Counted from the stretch's first letter, positions 43,624 through 56,484 are shown. The stretch is DNA of 64,000 nucleotides from Clostridium manihotivorum (GCF_004015185.1 NZ_CP025746.1:5287776-5351775), one strand, 5' to 3'. Made by a program: numbers and translations. The notes: a model not told the origin generated them from the sequence alone.

Positions 43624-43945
43624 AGCATTTCTCCTCTTTATTTTTTCTATGAGCAAATTATATTAATACTTTTCGCAAGCCTATTAAAGCATCTTTTAAA
43701 TTAACTTTTAATTACATCCCAGTGCTTTAAAAAGGCCTAATTTTAAAACTTCACTGTATATACATGCATGAATATCCAAAACTTTAATATACTTCTATTT
43801 TAATACACATATATAAGACGTATTAACCCTCGTTTAGGTTTCAAAAACTTAAAAGTTTTTTTAATTTTTTTTAACTAATCAGTGACCCACTCTAAAATGG
43901 TACATATCTAAGACATATTGAATAGTCTATAAGGAAGTAATTTAT

Positions 43946-44782
43946 TTGGAGAGATTTATATTGGGATATTACGTTAAAACAGAGGATAATGTAAAAATAT
44001 ATGTAGAAGATATCAATCCTTCTGGAGATAAAACTATATTATTTATACATGGTTGGCCAGCAAACCATAATTTATTTGAATATCAATTAGATGAGCTTCC
44101 AAGGTTAGGATATAGATGTATCGCTATGGATATAAGAGGCTTTGGAAAGTCAGATAAACCTTATGACGGCTACAATTATAATACATTGGCTGATGATGTT
44201 AGATGCGTTGTCAATACGTTCAAGCTTAAGAATTTTATTTTAGCAGGTCATTCCGTTGGAGGTGCCATATCTATTAAATACATGTCCCGTCATAAAGGCT
44301 ACGGTGTGTCAAAGCTAGCGCTTTTTGGAGCAGCAGCTCCAAGTGTAACTAGAAGGCCAGATTTTCCGGCAGGAGTAAGCAAAGAAGATATAACTTCACT
44401 TGTAGATGAAACATATGCTGATAGGCCTAAAATGTTAAAGAGATTCTCAGACATGTTCTTTTTCCAGAACATAAGTGATGCATTTTCAGAATGGTTCTTT
44501 CATCTTGGATTAGAAGCATCTGGATGGGCTACTGCAAAGGTTGCTGAAGCATTTAGAGACGATAACCTTTTGGCTGATGTAAAAAAAATTGAAGTACCTA
44601 CTTTAATTCTTCATGGAATACATGATAAAGTATGCCTTTTCCCTTTAGCGATAGCATTAAAACAAGGAATTAAAAACTCTAAACTTGTACCTTTCGAGAA
44701 TAGTGGGCACGGATTATTTTGGGAAGAGAAAGATAAATTTAATAGTGAACTGGTGAAGTTTATAGAATGCAGTGATATATAA
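43946..44782 (+). CDS. Alpha/beta hydrolase
   Basis: The 278-residue protein has the oxyanion region FIHGWPANHN, MDIRGFGKSDKP, the nucleophile elbow AGHSVGG, the acid in GIHDKVC and the histidine in NSGHGLF. The fold covers esterases, cofactor-free haloperoxidases, epoxide hydrolases and dehalogenases; the serine nucleophile argues against dehalogenase or epoxide hydrolase. The start is TTG 43946 (AAGGAAG upstream) or TTG 43961 (GGAGAG upstream). A terminator follows closely. Confidence 0.87.
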   Translation: MERFILGYYVKTEDNVKIYVEDINPSGDKTILFIHGWPANHNLFEYQLDELPRLGYRCIAMDIRGFGKSDKPYDGYNYNTLADDVRCVVNTFKLKNFILAGHSVGGAISIKYMSRHKGYGVSKLALFGAAAPSVTRRPDFPAGVSKEDITSLVDETYADRPKMLKRFSDMFFFQNISDAFSEWFFHLGLEASGWATAKVAEAFRDDNLLADVKKIEVPTLILHGIHDKVCLFPLAIALKQGIKNSKLVPFENSGHGLFWEEKDKFNSELVKFIECSDI

Positions 44783-44796
44783 GAAATACTATAATT

Positions 44797-44842
44797 TTAG
44801 GCTATGTTTAGATATAAGATCTAAAACATAGCCTAATTTTTA
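44797..44842 (+). terminator. Terminator of the alpha/beta hydrolase gene
   Basis: TTAGGCTATGTTTAGAT pairs with ATCTAAAACATAGCCTAA, followed by TTTTT. The left arm begins like family C elements (GGCTATG). Confidence 0.85.
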
Positions 44843-44900
44843 AAGTAAAACATAATTTTTGTAGTAATATATTTTTCAAGAGATTTAGTATTGATAAAAA

Positions 44901-47632
<2,732 letters not shown>

Positions 47633-47863
47633 CCTAACCCCCCCTTATTTATTGCATGAAATAGATACTTTTTCTTAAGTTGTCTTTATATATACAAATC
47701 TTTTAAATGTAGCGAAAAAGTCATAACAGGCTACATAACCTTCTTTTCTATTCTTTCACTTGAATTAGTATTTAATCATATTACTTCTACTTATCCTCAG
47801 TTTTATTTAAAGGCTATGTTGAAATTAAACATAATATATTAAACGTATAATTTCATGTAAAAT

Positions 47864-47922
47864 AAAAAAACCTAAACTAATATAAGCCCTCAAATTCCTC
47901 TGAGTTCTTATACTAATCTAGG
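47864..47922 (-). terminator. Leader terminator controlled by the antiterminator
   Basis: On the minus strand ACCTAGATTAGTATAAG pairs with CTTATATTAGTTTAGGT around a loop and runs into TTTTTTT. It overlaps the RAT hairpin by its first bases, and lies 230 bp upstream of licT, within the leader. Confidence 0.9.
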
Positions 47923-47949
47923 TTTTGCCTGCTTAACAGTTACAATCCT
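47921..47949 (-). promoter_or_regulatory. RAT (ribonucleic antiterminator) site
   Basis: The minus strand reads AGGATTGTAACTG, then TTAAG, then CAGGCAAAACC, close to the known bgl/lic RAT pattern GGATTGTTACTG...GCAGGCAAAACC. Binding of the dimer would prevent formation of the overlapping terminator. Confidence 0.93.
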
Positions 47950-48265
47950 ACACATTTACAAAGGAATTATATTACATTTTGTAAACCTTGTCAATACAAC
48001 TAACCTAGTATATTTATATTAACTGGTTATCCCATACTTAACCGTGCTTACAAAAAGAATTAATATAATTTTATTATATATTTAATTATATTACAAATAT
48101 TATATATCATTTATAGCATTTCTTACAATTGTTTATTCAATTATTTAATCATTATACATTTTTGATTAATACAAAAAGTCCCAAAGTTTATGTTGCCGCT
48201 GTGAACTTATCTCTTTACAATTAAATAAATGTTTACACCGTAAACTTATAAAGAGTTCCTATATA
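47950..48265. other. Promoter side of the bgl-type operon and end of the DUF554 gene
   Basis: About 316 bp, very AT-rich. It should contain the leader promoter of the PTS operon. No clear terminator for the leftward DUF554 gene was found here. GGCTATGTTGAAATTAAA on the far side of the leader (47812-47829) looks like a fused remnant of family C. Confidence 0.4.
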
Positions 48266-49027
48266 CTAACTCATGAAACTTGTCCATAGATGTGATACAG
48301 GCATTACTAAAACTAAGGCAGGAAGCATATTAGCCACTGGGAATGTTTTTATACCACTAATTCTAAACCCTGTTGCAAGCATTAGTATTCCTCCGCAAGC
48401 AGTAAAATCATTAACCATAGGGGGTGTTGTTAAAGGCATTATAAAGGTTGCACTAAGATATAGCGCTATCATTATTATAAATTGTGGAATGCACACCGTC
48501 ATTACTAAGTATCCTAAGGCTGTTGCAAATATTCCAGCAGTAAAAAAGTCAAGAATTGATTTTGCAAAAAGAACGGTGTGATCACCAGTCATACCTTCCT
48601 TTAATGAACCAAATATTCCTGTTCCACTAGCACAGAATAGTATAACTATAGCTACAAACTTCTCCATAAATTCTCTTTCATTCTTCTCACTAGTCTCTAA
48701 GGTTACAGCAATTTCTTTATAAGCTTCGTCTTTTTTATTTCCTTTAAATAGGCTTTCTATAGGGCCCTTTACTTTTCCAGCACACCATTCTATCCCCGCT
48801 TCTAACTTAATAAGTTCACCTATAGCACTTCCTATCACTAGTGACAAAATAACTGCTGGCAAAGTGTTCATTTTTACTATATAGTTAACTCCCATTGCCA
48901 TGGATGCTACTCCAAAAGTTAAAGGAAGCCCTACTTTTAATCTTTCTGGTATCTTATGACCTAAAATAGCTCCTAGAAGCCCTCCAATTAGTACAGATAA
49001 ACAATTAACTATTACTCCAATAGGCAT
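48266..49027 (-). CDS. DUF554 (YdfK-type) membrane protein
   Basis: The 253-residue protein has about seven hydrophobic segments and the family starts: MPIGVIVNCLSVLIGGLLGAILG, GVASMAMGVNYIVK, FCASGTGIFGSLKEGMTGDHTVLFAKSILDFFTAGIFA (about 130-167), GGILMLATGFRI. DUF554 proteins are conserved, presumed transporters without a proven substrate. GGAAGAT precedes the ATG. Monocistronic. Confidence 0.88.
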   Translation of the reverse strand: MPIGVIVNCLSVLIGGLLGAILGHKIPERLKVGLPLTFGVASMAMGVNYIVKMNTLPAVILSLVIGSAIGELIKLEAGIEWCAGKVKGPIESLFKGNKKDEAYKEIAVTLETSEKNEREFMEKFVAIVILFCASGTGIFGSLKEGMTGDHTVLFAKSILDFFTAGIFATALGYLVMTVCIPQFIIMIALYLSATFIMPLTTPPMVNDFTACGGILMLATGFRISGIKTFPVANMLPALVLVMPVSHLWTSFMS

Positions 49028-49272
49028 TTCTATCTTCCTTTCTTCATTTAATATTATATTTAGAACTTGTTCAAGCCTACAAGTTTGAATTATATCACTC
49101 TGACCTTTTATTCACAAATATTACATCTAGAAAGCAGCTAATAGCCTAATTTGAATTAATCACAAATCCAGCTCTTTTCTATGATAGAAACTTACAAAAC
49201 AATGAATTAGGTTAGCTATTTCATTGAGATATGTAAACGTTAATAGTATAATTTTAATGTAGTTTATTTAAA

Positions 49273-49365
49273 GCTGTACCACTTCGATTCGAAACCTGTT
49301 TTCAAAGTTCCTCTGGTTTCTGAGAGGAGAATTTGAAAATGTAAATTTACTACGAAGTTGTACAT
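49273..49365. repeat. Family B element, full-length copy B3, in a gene leader
   Basis: GCTGTACCACTTCG at the left pairs with CGAAGTTGTACATG at the right; the inner CCTCTGG/GAGAGG hairpin and flanking TTTTC/GAAAA match copy B2. It ends about 10 bases before the ribosome binding site of the serine hydrolase gene, so it would form the 5' leader of that mRNA. Confidence 0.75.
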
Positions 49366-49387
49366 GTATATAAAAGGAGGCATAACT

Positions 49388-50554
49388 ATGAACCAGTTTG
49401 AAAGGCTTACTCCACTATTAAAAAGTTTTGTAGAAAAAGGACCTGCTGGCTGCTCTTGTTCAGTATCCCGTAACGGAGAAGAGCTTTATAGAAACTTTGA
49501 AGGCTTTGCAGATTTAGAAAATAAAAGACCTATTACAGAAGATACTATTTTCAGAATTTACTCCATGACAAAGGTTATAACTTGTACTGCAGCACTTATA
49601 TTATATGAAAGAGGATTATTCTTATTAAATGATCCTTTAGAAGAGTACTTACCTGAATTCAAAAATCCACAGGTACATAGATATACACCATATGGAGCAC
49701 TCTCAACCTCCCCAGCCTCTAGACCAATAACCATAAAGGATCTTTTCACTATGTCTTCTGGCCTAACCTATACAGGAGATAATATAGAAACTGCTCGCTG
49801 TCTATCGAAAACAATGGACAAACTTAACGCTAAATATGATGAAGGCAAAAAATTTGATGTAAGAACCTTCTCAAAAGAAATTGCAAAAGTTCCTTTAGCT
49901 TTTGATCCTGGTTCTCACTGGCAGTATGGTTATAGTCATGATGTGTTAGGTGCATTAATAGAAGTTGTGTCTAATAAAAAATTTGGTCAATTTCTGAAGG
50001 ATGAGATTTTTGATCCATTAGGGATGAAGGATACCTTCTTTAGTATTCCTGATGAAAAGCTTCATAGACTAAGTAATATCTATGATAGATCAGAAGATGG
50101 TACCTTAACAAAAAATAGTAATATGGATAGAGACTATAGACCTGATGCAACATTTGAAAGCGGCGGTGCTGGTTTATTGTCTACCCTTAAGGATTATAGC
50201 ATTTTTGCGCAGATGCTTGCTTGTGGTGGTGAACTTAATGGCACTAGAATATTAAGTAAAAAAACTATAGAACTTATGAGTACTAATCATCTTACAGAAG
50301 CACAGTTATTAGACTTTGACTGGTCTTATCAAGCTGGTTATGGCTATGGCCTAGGGGTTAGAGTTATGATAGATAGAGCGAAAGGTGGCTCAAACAGTTC
50401 TCTTGGAGAATTTGGCTGGTGTGGTATGGCAGGTACATGGGTTATGATAGATCCTAAAGAAAAATTGTCTGCAGTCTACATGCAGCAGATGTTTCCTAAC
50501 TTCGAGGCTTACCATCAACCAAGACTGAGAAATGTTATATATGGTTCACTTTAG
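49388..50554 (+). CDS. Serine hydrolase of the class C beta-lactamase/esterase family
   Basis: The 388-residue protein has the SxxK nucleophile motif in YSMTKVIT, a Tyr-x-x motif in YGYSHDVLG and a C-terminal WCGMAGTW in the HxG/KTG position. No signal peptide is present, so it is probably a cytoplasmic EstB-like esterase or D-amino-acid-peptide hydrolase rather than a secreted lactamase. ATG 49388 follows AAGGAGG; the earlier in-frame ATG at 49358 lies in the family B repeat. Confidence 0.88.
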   Translation: MNQFERLTPLLKSFVEKGPAGCSCSVSRNGEELYRNFEGFADLENKRPITEDTIFRIYSMTKVITCTAALILYERGLFLLNDPLEEYLPEFKNPQVHRYTPYGALSTSPASRPITIKDLFTMSSGLTYTGDNIETARCLSKTMDKLNAKYDEGKKFDVRTFSKEIAKVPLAFDPGSHWQYGYSHDVLGALIEVVSNKKFGQFLKDEIFDPLGMKDTFFSIPDEKLHRLSNIYDRSEDGTLTKNSNMDRDYRPDATFESGGAGLLSTLKDYSIFAQMLACGGELNGTRILSKKTIELMSTNHLTEAQLLDFDWSYQAGYGYGLGVRVMIDRAKGGSNSSLGEFGWCGMAGTWVMIDPKEKLSAVYMQQMFPNFEAYHQPRLRNVIYGSL

Positions 50555-50669
50555 TATATTAAAAAAATCTACCAGTTTCCATAATTTTCATCACTGCTTC
50601 TTTATACACTTTCGAACAATCTACTCATGCTTATTTACAGCTTTACATGAAATATAATTTACTAAACAA

Positions 50670-50710
50670 TAAAAAATTCACTGAAGCTATTTTTTTCAGT
50701 GAATTTTTTA
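50670..50710 (+). terminator. Terminator between the serine hydrolase and MATE genes
   Basis: AAAAATTCACTGAA pairs with TTCAGTGAATTTTTT. The ACTAAACAATAAAAAA tag before it and a degenerate hairpin after it (50716-50765) match the other tagged terminators. Confidence 0.8.
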
Positions 50711-50780
50711 TTAATATGCCAGAACCTCCCAAATGCGTATTAGGAAATTCTGACTGATAATATATTCTAATTTTTATTCT

Positions 50781-52133
50781 TTATGCAGATGTAAGTTCTA
50801 CATCTTTTCCTATAACAACATGTCCCTTCCATTTGCCTTTTAAGAATCTTATGAAATAGAGTATTCCTCTTACTACCCAGTCGATGAACATTCCCATCCA
50901 TACTCCAGCTAGGCCCATGTTTAGGGATACCCCTATGAAATAGCCTAAGGTTACTCTAAAGGCCCACATTCCTATGAAGGTAGTAATCATAGTATACTTG
51001 GCATCACCAGCACCTTTTAAGCCTGCTGGCAATACAAAGGCAATAGACCATACCGGAATAAATAACGAATTTAGTCTTATAACATGAGCGGAGATATTGA
51101 TTATCTCTTGGTCACTTGTATATAAAGAAGGTAAAATTCTTGCAAAAGGTAAGGATACTATAGCCATTATTATCAAGGCTGTAGTTGAAATCTTTATTAT
51201 ATATCCTAAGGTTTTTTGTGCCCCATCACTGTCATTTCGGCCCATATACTGACCAACTAAAGCAGTAGCCGTAACACACAGAGCATTTCCAGGTATATTG
51301 ATCATACCAGCAATTGAGCTAGTTATAGAATTGGCCGCTATAGCGGCAGTTCCCATATTAACAATATATATTTGAGTTATAAGCTTTCCACCATTAAATA
51401 CAAGTGACTCTACACTGGCAGGAAGCCCAATTGAAAATATAGGCTTAAGCAGACTTTTATCTAACTTAAATTTCTTCAATTGAGTCAATTTTATTATCTT
51501 AGAGCCTCTAAGTAGCACACTTAACACAATAATTCCACCAATAACCCTAGCCATAGCTATCCCTAAGGCTGCTCCTGTTACTCCAAGCTTCACAACGTTT
51601 ATTAGTGTAAAAGTAAAGACTACATTCATTACATTCATAAATATAGTAATTTTCATTGGCGTTTTAGTATCACCAGCTCCTCTAAGAATTCCATTGCATA
51701 TTAAATCTATGGTTATAAATGGATACGTTAAAAGAGTAATTGATAGATATTTATCCGTTGAACTCATAACCAGATGATCTACAGAACCAAAAAGAACTTT
51801 GATCAAAGGTTCCTTAAATAGAAACATAAAAATAGTAATTACAAAAGCTATGAATATTCCAGAATATAAAGCTTGCTTTGTAGCTGCATTTGCCTTCTTT
51901 ATATTTCCTTGTCCAATAAACTGAGCTACTACAACCATTCCTCCAATAGCCAAAGCTGAAAAGAAGGCTATAAATATGTTGTTAACTGAGTCTACCATAC
52001 CGATTGCTGAAACAGCTTCTTTTCCTATATGCCCCGCCATCATTGTATTGATCATCCCCATAGACATAACAAATAATTGCTCAGCAAGTATTGGCAGGGT
52101 CATACTGATAACATCTTTACGAATAAGTTTCAT
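50781..52133 (-). CDS. MATE-family multidrug/sodium antiporter
   Basis: The 450-residue protein has twelve predicted membrane segments in two related halves. N-terminal MTLPILAEQLFVMSMGMINTMMAG and CNGILRGAGDTKTPM, and in the second half PAGLKGAGDAKYTM and WMGMFIDWVVRG, are typical MatE motifs. It exports cationic compounds using a Na+ or H+ gradient. The substrate is unknown. It is monocistronic, ending at the shared terminator. Confidence 0.93.
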   Translation of the reverse strand: MKLIRKDVISMTLPILAEQLFVMSMGMINTMMAGHIGKEAVSAIGMVDSVNNIFIAFFSALAIGGMVVVAQFIGQGNIKKANAATKQALYSGIFIAFVITIFMFLFKEPLIKVLFGSVDHLVMSSTDKYLSITLLTYPFITIDLICNGILRGAGDTKTPMKITIFMNVMNVVFTFTLINVVKLGVTGAALGIAMARVIGGIIVLSVLLRGSKIIKLTQLKKFKLDKSLLKPIFSIGLPASVESLVFNGGKLITQIYIVNMGTAAIAANSITSSIAGMINIPGNALCVTATALVGQYMGRNDSDGAQKTLGYIIKISTTALIIMAIVSLPFARILPSLYTSDQEIINISAHVIRLNSLFIPVWSIAFVLPAGLKGAGDAKYTMITTFIGMWAFRVTLGYFIGVSLNMGLAGVWMGMFIDWVVRGILYFIRFLKGKWKGHVVIGKDVELTSA

Positions 52134-52649
52134 TTTGCCACCTTATAGGATACTATAAGTCTTCCACTTCATTGTTTAGTTTATATTCTCAAAGATTTGC
52201 CCAAAAACTATATATTCTTTGAAAACAGCCCCAAAATAGAAGCAGCATATACTTTTACGAAATATAAATAATAAATACTTATTTTCTCAAACCATAATAA
52301 ATATTTATTACTTAATCGTAAGTCCTATCTCGCCTCTCCTAATAGTAATATCACTTTATCATTATAACTCTTATCGTCAATATAGGAATAGCACTATAGC
52401 GATTTTTTATATAAATTGTATTGATACAGTTCTAGTTTAAAGATATATCACCTTGATTAGAAATATATTATTAAGACTATTTTCAAAATACATAAAGCTT
52501 TATGATTAGAAAAAATTTCTTCACCCTATTCTATTTATATAATATCAACTTTACAAGATATTAACCGAAAATTTACTGTTGATCTAACTACTTTATTAAT
52601 TGATATTTCACGTTTTATGATATAATTTTTATTACTAAGCTAGCAGGAG
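52134..52649. other. Intergenic region between MATE and diguanylate cyclase genes
   Basis: A 516 bp divergent gap. At 52439-52500, AAGATATATCACCTTGATT followed by TATTTTC resembles the left half of family B, but no right end was found. No c-di-GMP riboswitch or small gene was recognised. Confidence 0.4.
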
Positions 52650-53729
52650 GTGAGCTTTATAATTAGCTTGTTATTTATAAATGCTACGATTTTAATTACT
52701 TTTTTATACCTAGGTAATCAACTTTTTGAAAATAATATCTTGAAAATGAACTCTAGTATAATAAGACAAGTACTACTAGGGCTACTTTGCGGCTTAGGCG
52801 GATGCATATTGGTTTTCTATGGAATTAATATAGAAAATATCGCACATATAGATTTTAGAGTTATTGCTATTATAATATCAGTCATTTACGGTGGCGCCAT
52901 TTCTGGTGTTATAACAACATCAATGATTTCATTGTTTAGATTGAGCTATTATGGAGTTACCATTCCATCATCAATAGCCTCCATTGGATTAATAGTAGTA
53001 TTGCTTTTTTATATTCTACTATGTAGATTCAACTTAGTTTTTATAAAAAAGTTCAGTATTATGTTTTTATTGAATATTTTATATGGGGTTATAGTGTACT
53101 CTATTATTCTATCGAAAAGCGAATTGCTTTTTAAGATAATAGCTTCTTATGTAATAGCCACTTTAATTGTATCTATCTTGGTATACTACATTTTAGTTTA
53201 CATATCAAAAACTAACCAGCTTTACAGAAAACTTAAGCTGGAGTCAACAAAGGATTTCTTAACTGGCCTTAACAATGTAAGAGAGTTTGATAATATACTT
53301 AATAAAATAGTCAACAATACCTTAGAAAAACAGGAGTCTATATCAATACTAATGATAGATATAGATTATTTTAAGAATATAAATGATACCTATGGACATT
53401 CGTCTGGAGACCTTGTTTTGAAGCAGTTAAGCAGCGTACTTGTAAATTGCTGTAGAAACTTTGATGTTATTTCTAGGAATGGTGGTGAGGAGTTTACTGC
53501 TATACTGCTAGATTGTGATTGCAAGCACGCAACGCAAATAGCTGAAAAGGTTAGAAGTTCTGTTGAAAAACATCACTTCATTATAGAAAACAACAAGCAT
53601 ATAAATATAACTGTTTCTATAGGTATAGGCTCCTATCCTGATTCAGTAAAGAATATTAACAATATATTATCTGAAGCTGATGATGCCTTATATCTAGCTA
53701 AACGTAGTGGAAGAAATAAGGTGTGCTAA
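52650..53729 (+). CDS. Membrane-bound diguanylate cyclase with 5TMR-LYT-type sensor
   Basis: Five or six membrane segments fill residues 1-185, with a GGCILVFYG...DFRVIAIIISVIYGG stretch typical of the 5TMR-LYT sensor. The GGDEF domain (about 200-359) has LTGLNNVREFD, DIDYFKNINDTYGH and an active GGEEF site, so it should make c-di-GMP. No RxxD inhibitory site was noticed at the usual place. The start is unclear: GTG 52650 overlaps the GGAGG (52645-52649), while the in-frame ATA 52659 and ATT 52662 have proper spacing. Confidence 0.9.
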   Translation: MSFIISLLFINATILITFLYLGNQLFENNILKMNSSIIRQVLLGLLCGLGGCILVFYGINIENIAHIDFRVIAIIISVIYGGAISGVITTSMISLFRLSYYGVTIPSSIASIGLIVVLLFYILLCRFNLVFIKKFSIMFLLNILYGVIVYSIILSKSELLFKIIASYVIATLIVSILVYYILVYISKTNQLYRKLKLESTKDFLTGLNNVREFDNILNKIVNNTLEKQESISILMIDIDYFKNINDTYGHSSGDLVLKQLSSVLVNCCRNFDVISRNGGEEFTAILLDCDCKHATQIAEKVRSSVEKHHFIIENNKHINITVSIGIGSYPDSVKNINNILSEADDALYLAKRSGRNKVC

Positions 53730-53804
53730 TATTCTATGAAAAAAGGTTATATTATGTTTATTTAATAAAGCGCACATTTACATAAAGTTATATTTTATGA
53801 ACAA

Positions 53805-53848
53805 TAAAAGTAAGAGACTACTACAAGCAAAAGCCTCTTACTTTTTTA
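53805..53848 (+). terminator. Terminator of the diguanylate cyclase gene
   Basis: AAAAGTAAGAG (53806-53816) pairs with CTCTTACTTTTTT (53835-53847). Confidence 0.82.
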
Positions 53849-53916
53849 ATTTCAAGTACCTATATTTAGGTTCTATATATTCAAATTCTAATAATTCTAT
53901 TTTAGTTTAAACTGCT

Positions 53917-54690
53917 CTATTCCTTTAGTTCAGAAAATATTTTTTTACTTTTAACTACAAGAACAAGTGCAACTACTGCAAAAGCACAAGTTATTACCTC
54001 TACTAAAGGCAAGCTTGTTATTATCTTCATTTGATATAAGGCAGCTGGAAAGTCTACTATTGCGTGTAGTAATATAGCAATTAAAAGATATATTGTTTTT
54101 CTCTTTCTTATACCATATAGCACAACAAAGCTTAGCGCCAATTGAATTGTAAAAGCTAGCAGTCTTTCAAAGCCGCTAAATGCTATTTCTGGTACTGTTA
54201 ATTTTACGATTGAATCCTTTATTGCTTCAATTGCAGCTTTACCTTGGCCTTGAGCTAGTACTCCAAGTGTATTACTCTTTATAGCAAAAGCAATTATCAC
54301 AGTATTTAACATACTTAGCCCACCCAAATAAAGAGCTTCTATTCCACCATGACCTATTCCATAGCCTAATCCATCCTTCCATTCAGTATCCTTTTTCAAT
54401 ATAGTTTTAAAGGCAACAAATCTTCCAACCTCTTCAAAGACACCTGCTGCAAGTGCTCCATATATTGCAAAAGCTATTGTATTTATAGGAATAAGCTTGT
54501 TGGAAATAACAGCTAGATGCATATAATGCTCCAAAACTTGACTGAACAAAATGAATACCACTGCACCAACTACGGTTGTCTTTATTGAGAACTTATACTT
54601 TATTTTAAAAACTACTAATAATACTATTGGAAAGAGTACACAAAAGATAAGATTAATTATTAAAGCTACTATAACATTATTACTGACCAT
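53917..54690 (-). CDS. yhfC: YhfC-type intramembrane metalloprotease
   Basis: The 257-residue protein has about seven membrane segments with EEVGRF (about 95), GHGGIEALYLGG (about 125) and LLHAIVDFPAAL (about 222). These Glu-Glu and His positions resemble the CPBP/Abi protease site, and the pattern matches YhfC (DUF2324). Substrates are unknown. Monocistronic between a terminator and a family A element. Confidence 0.85.
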   Translation of the reverse strand: MVSNNVIVALIINLIFCVLFPIVLLVVFKIKYKFSIKTTVVGAVVFILFSQVLEHYMHLAVISNKLIPINTIAFAIYGALAAGVFEEVGRFVAFKTILKKDTEWKDGLGYGIGHGGIEALYLGGLSMLNTVIIAFAIKSNTLGVLAQGQGKAAIEAIKDSIVKLTVPEIAFSGFERLLAFTIQLALSFVVLYGIRKRKTIYLLIAILLHAIVDFPAALYQMKIITSLPLVEVITCAFAVVALVLVVKSKKIFSELKE

Positions 54691-54847
54691 TTTTATCTCC
54701 CCTAAAATTAATTATTTGACTTTGTTAAAGCTCCACCTTGTTATGCTACTTAATAGTAGGATATATTAGTTAAAGCCTCATTATAACTATATATTTATAT
54801 GAATTTATAAATATATAATTTTAAATTTATATAAGCCTTTAATGTAA

Positions 54848-54946
54848 TATAGGTATCCAACTTCAACTATTAATTCATGCCTGATAGTCCCAGAAACCGC
54901 TATTATGGAGCATGTATAAATTAATTATTCATAAAGGACAACTATA
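54848..54946. repeat. Family A element, copy A4
   Basis: The left arm TATAGGTATCCAACTTCAAC matches the family. The core (CATGCCTGATAGTCCC...GGAGCATG) is a hairpin and the right arm (TTCATAAAGGACAACTATA) is slightly decayed. It lies between yhfC and the SdpI-like gene. Confidence 0.7.
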
Positions 54947-54957
54947 GTTACAAACCA

Positions 54958-56088
54958 CTAAAAGAAAATCATTGGTACTACAATCAAAGCAATCATAAGA
55001 ATTACGAACCCTATTGTTATAGCTAAAGCTGTCTTGTTACCGAAATTTAAGGTCCATCCAATACCAAATCTCTTTTCTACAAAAACTGATGGATCATTAG
55101 GATTGTAATATATTGAGCCTAATTTCCAGTACTCATCATCATCCACATTTGTTACACTATTATCAGTTTCCTCATTAACTGTCTCCTTAAGATTACTTCC
55201 ACCTTGACCTATCATAAGACTCAAAACCGTTGGAAGAATTGTTATTATAAGAAATACAGTTATTATTATAGGTGCAGCTGCACGCAAATTTACAGAAATT
55301 ATATTTAGAGAACTAAGATTAAAGAAAGTTATAAAGAATGTAATAACTACCGCTAGAGAATATATCATTATTGAATTAAACTTTTTGAACTTATATAACT
55401 GATTGGCTGAATTAGATGGTTTAGACGCATCTATTTTATTCTTGCTTATAGCAATAGAATAATTAGCAAAGGCTAATATGAACACTAATATAATCTCCAT
55501 AGCACCATTAGTTACAAGAGTTCCTATAGATTTTTCTGCAAATCTATCTGCTACTCCGTAAAGATTAAAGTGCACACCGATCTTACCTGGAAGTTTGTCA
55601 TAGTTCATTATAGGTAAAACCAAATTAATTATCGCTATTATCATTGGAATTGCAAACCAATAAGATGATAATACAGTCTTGTTTCTAAGCTTTTGAGACA
55701 TCTCTGTATTTACATAAAGTATTTGCTTCTTATCCTTTAAAAGATTGTTTTTAGACTTATATTCTTTTATTTTTTTATTGGCACTTAAAAATATAATAAA
55801 ATATATTGCAAGCTCAACTAAAACTGCTATAAGCAAAAGTATAGAATTTTTAAATATAGTATTTAAAGCCACCATATATAAAGCAATGAAAACTATTGAA
55901 AATACTGTTAGTTGGCTATAATAGGTTTTAGCAACCTTTCTAATCTCCTCATCCTTACTTCTATCTAAAGGTATAAACACCCCAAAAATCAAATCTTTTC
56001 TAGTTAACTTAGGAGTAAGTAGAAAAGATACATAAAGCAATAATAAAACAAATATAGACACAACATTACTAATGAGTACATCACTCAT
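54958..56088 (-). CDS. SdpI-like (DUF1648/DUF5808) membrane protein
   Basis: The 376-residue protein has about eight membrane segments. A DUF1648-type segment (LPIMNYDKLPGKIGVHFNLYG, about 180-200) is the part shared with SdpI immunity proteins. The C-terminal DUF5808 region reads YWKLGSIYYNPNDPSVFVEKRFGIGWTLNFG. Homologous genes are often paired with a small GntR-type repressor, as here, 18 bp downstream of it. A role in cell-envelope stress or peptide-toxin immunity is inference. Confidence 0.85.
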   Translation of the reverse strand: MSDVLISNVVSIFVLLLLYVSFLLTPKLTRKDLIFGVFIPLDRSKDEEIRKVAKTYYSQLTVFSIVFIALYMVALNTIFKNSILLLIAVLVELAIYFIIFLSANKKIKEYKSKNNLLKDKKQILYVNTEMSQKLRNKTVLSSYWFAIPMIIAIINLVLPIMNYDKLPGKIGVHFNLYGVADRFAEKSIGTLVTNGAMEIILVFILAFANYSIAISKNKIDASKPSNSANQLYKFKKFNSIMIYSLAVVITFFITFFNLSSLNIISVNLRAAAPIIITVFLIITILPTVLSLMIGQGGSNLKETVNEETDNSVTNVDDDEYWKLGSIYYNPNDPSVFVEKRFGIGWTLNFGNKTALAITIGFVILMIALIVVPMIFF

Positions 56089-56106
56089 AAACCCATCTCC
56101 TTAATA

Positions 56107-56484
56107 TTATTTTTCATACTCACAATACATTTTTTTACACTCATTGATAAAATCATCTTTAGAAATTCCGAAGCAATACGCTTGAGCAATAATATTTTTC
56201 AATTCTTCCTTTAGCGAATCAGCGGCTTTATCGTTCTGTCTAATTGGTATAGAGTTAACTATGGCTCCTTTACGTCTATCTATGGTTACAAATCCTTCAT
56301 CCTTTAAGAGGTTATAGCCCTTGTTCACAGTATGAAGATTTATTCCGATATCCTCAGCCATTTGACGAACGGATGGCAAACTTTCTTCAGGCTGAAGTTC
56401 TCCGCTTGCTATCCCATGGATAATCTGATTTTTTAATTGAAGATATATAGGAACCTCGCTTTGAAAATCAATCTTTATCAGCAT
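56107..56484 (-). CDS. YtrA-type GntR-family repressor
   Basis: The 125-residue protein has an N-terminal winged helix (YLQLKNQIIHGIASGELQPEESLPSVRQMAEDIGIN at about 11-46, then VNKGYNLLKDEGFV) and only a short C-terminal helical tail, as in YtrA. ATG 56484 follows AAAGGAAG. A perfect palindrome lies just upstream, so it is likely to repress its own operon with the SdpI-like gene. Confidence 0.9.
   Translation of the reverse strand: MLIKIDFQSEVPIYLQLKNQIIHGIASGELQPEESLPSVRQMAEDIGINLHTVNKGYNLLKDEGFVTIDRRKGAIVNSIPIRQNDKAADSLKEELKNIIAQAYCFGISKDDFINECKKMYCEYEK

Noticed and set aside
49388-50554. The serine hydrolase as a secreted class C beta-lactamase
   Set aside because: No signal peptide and a YSH/WCGMAG motif set closer to EstB-type esterases.
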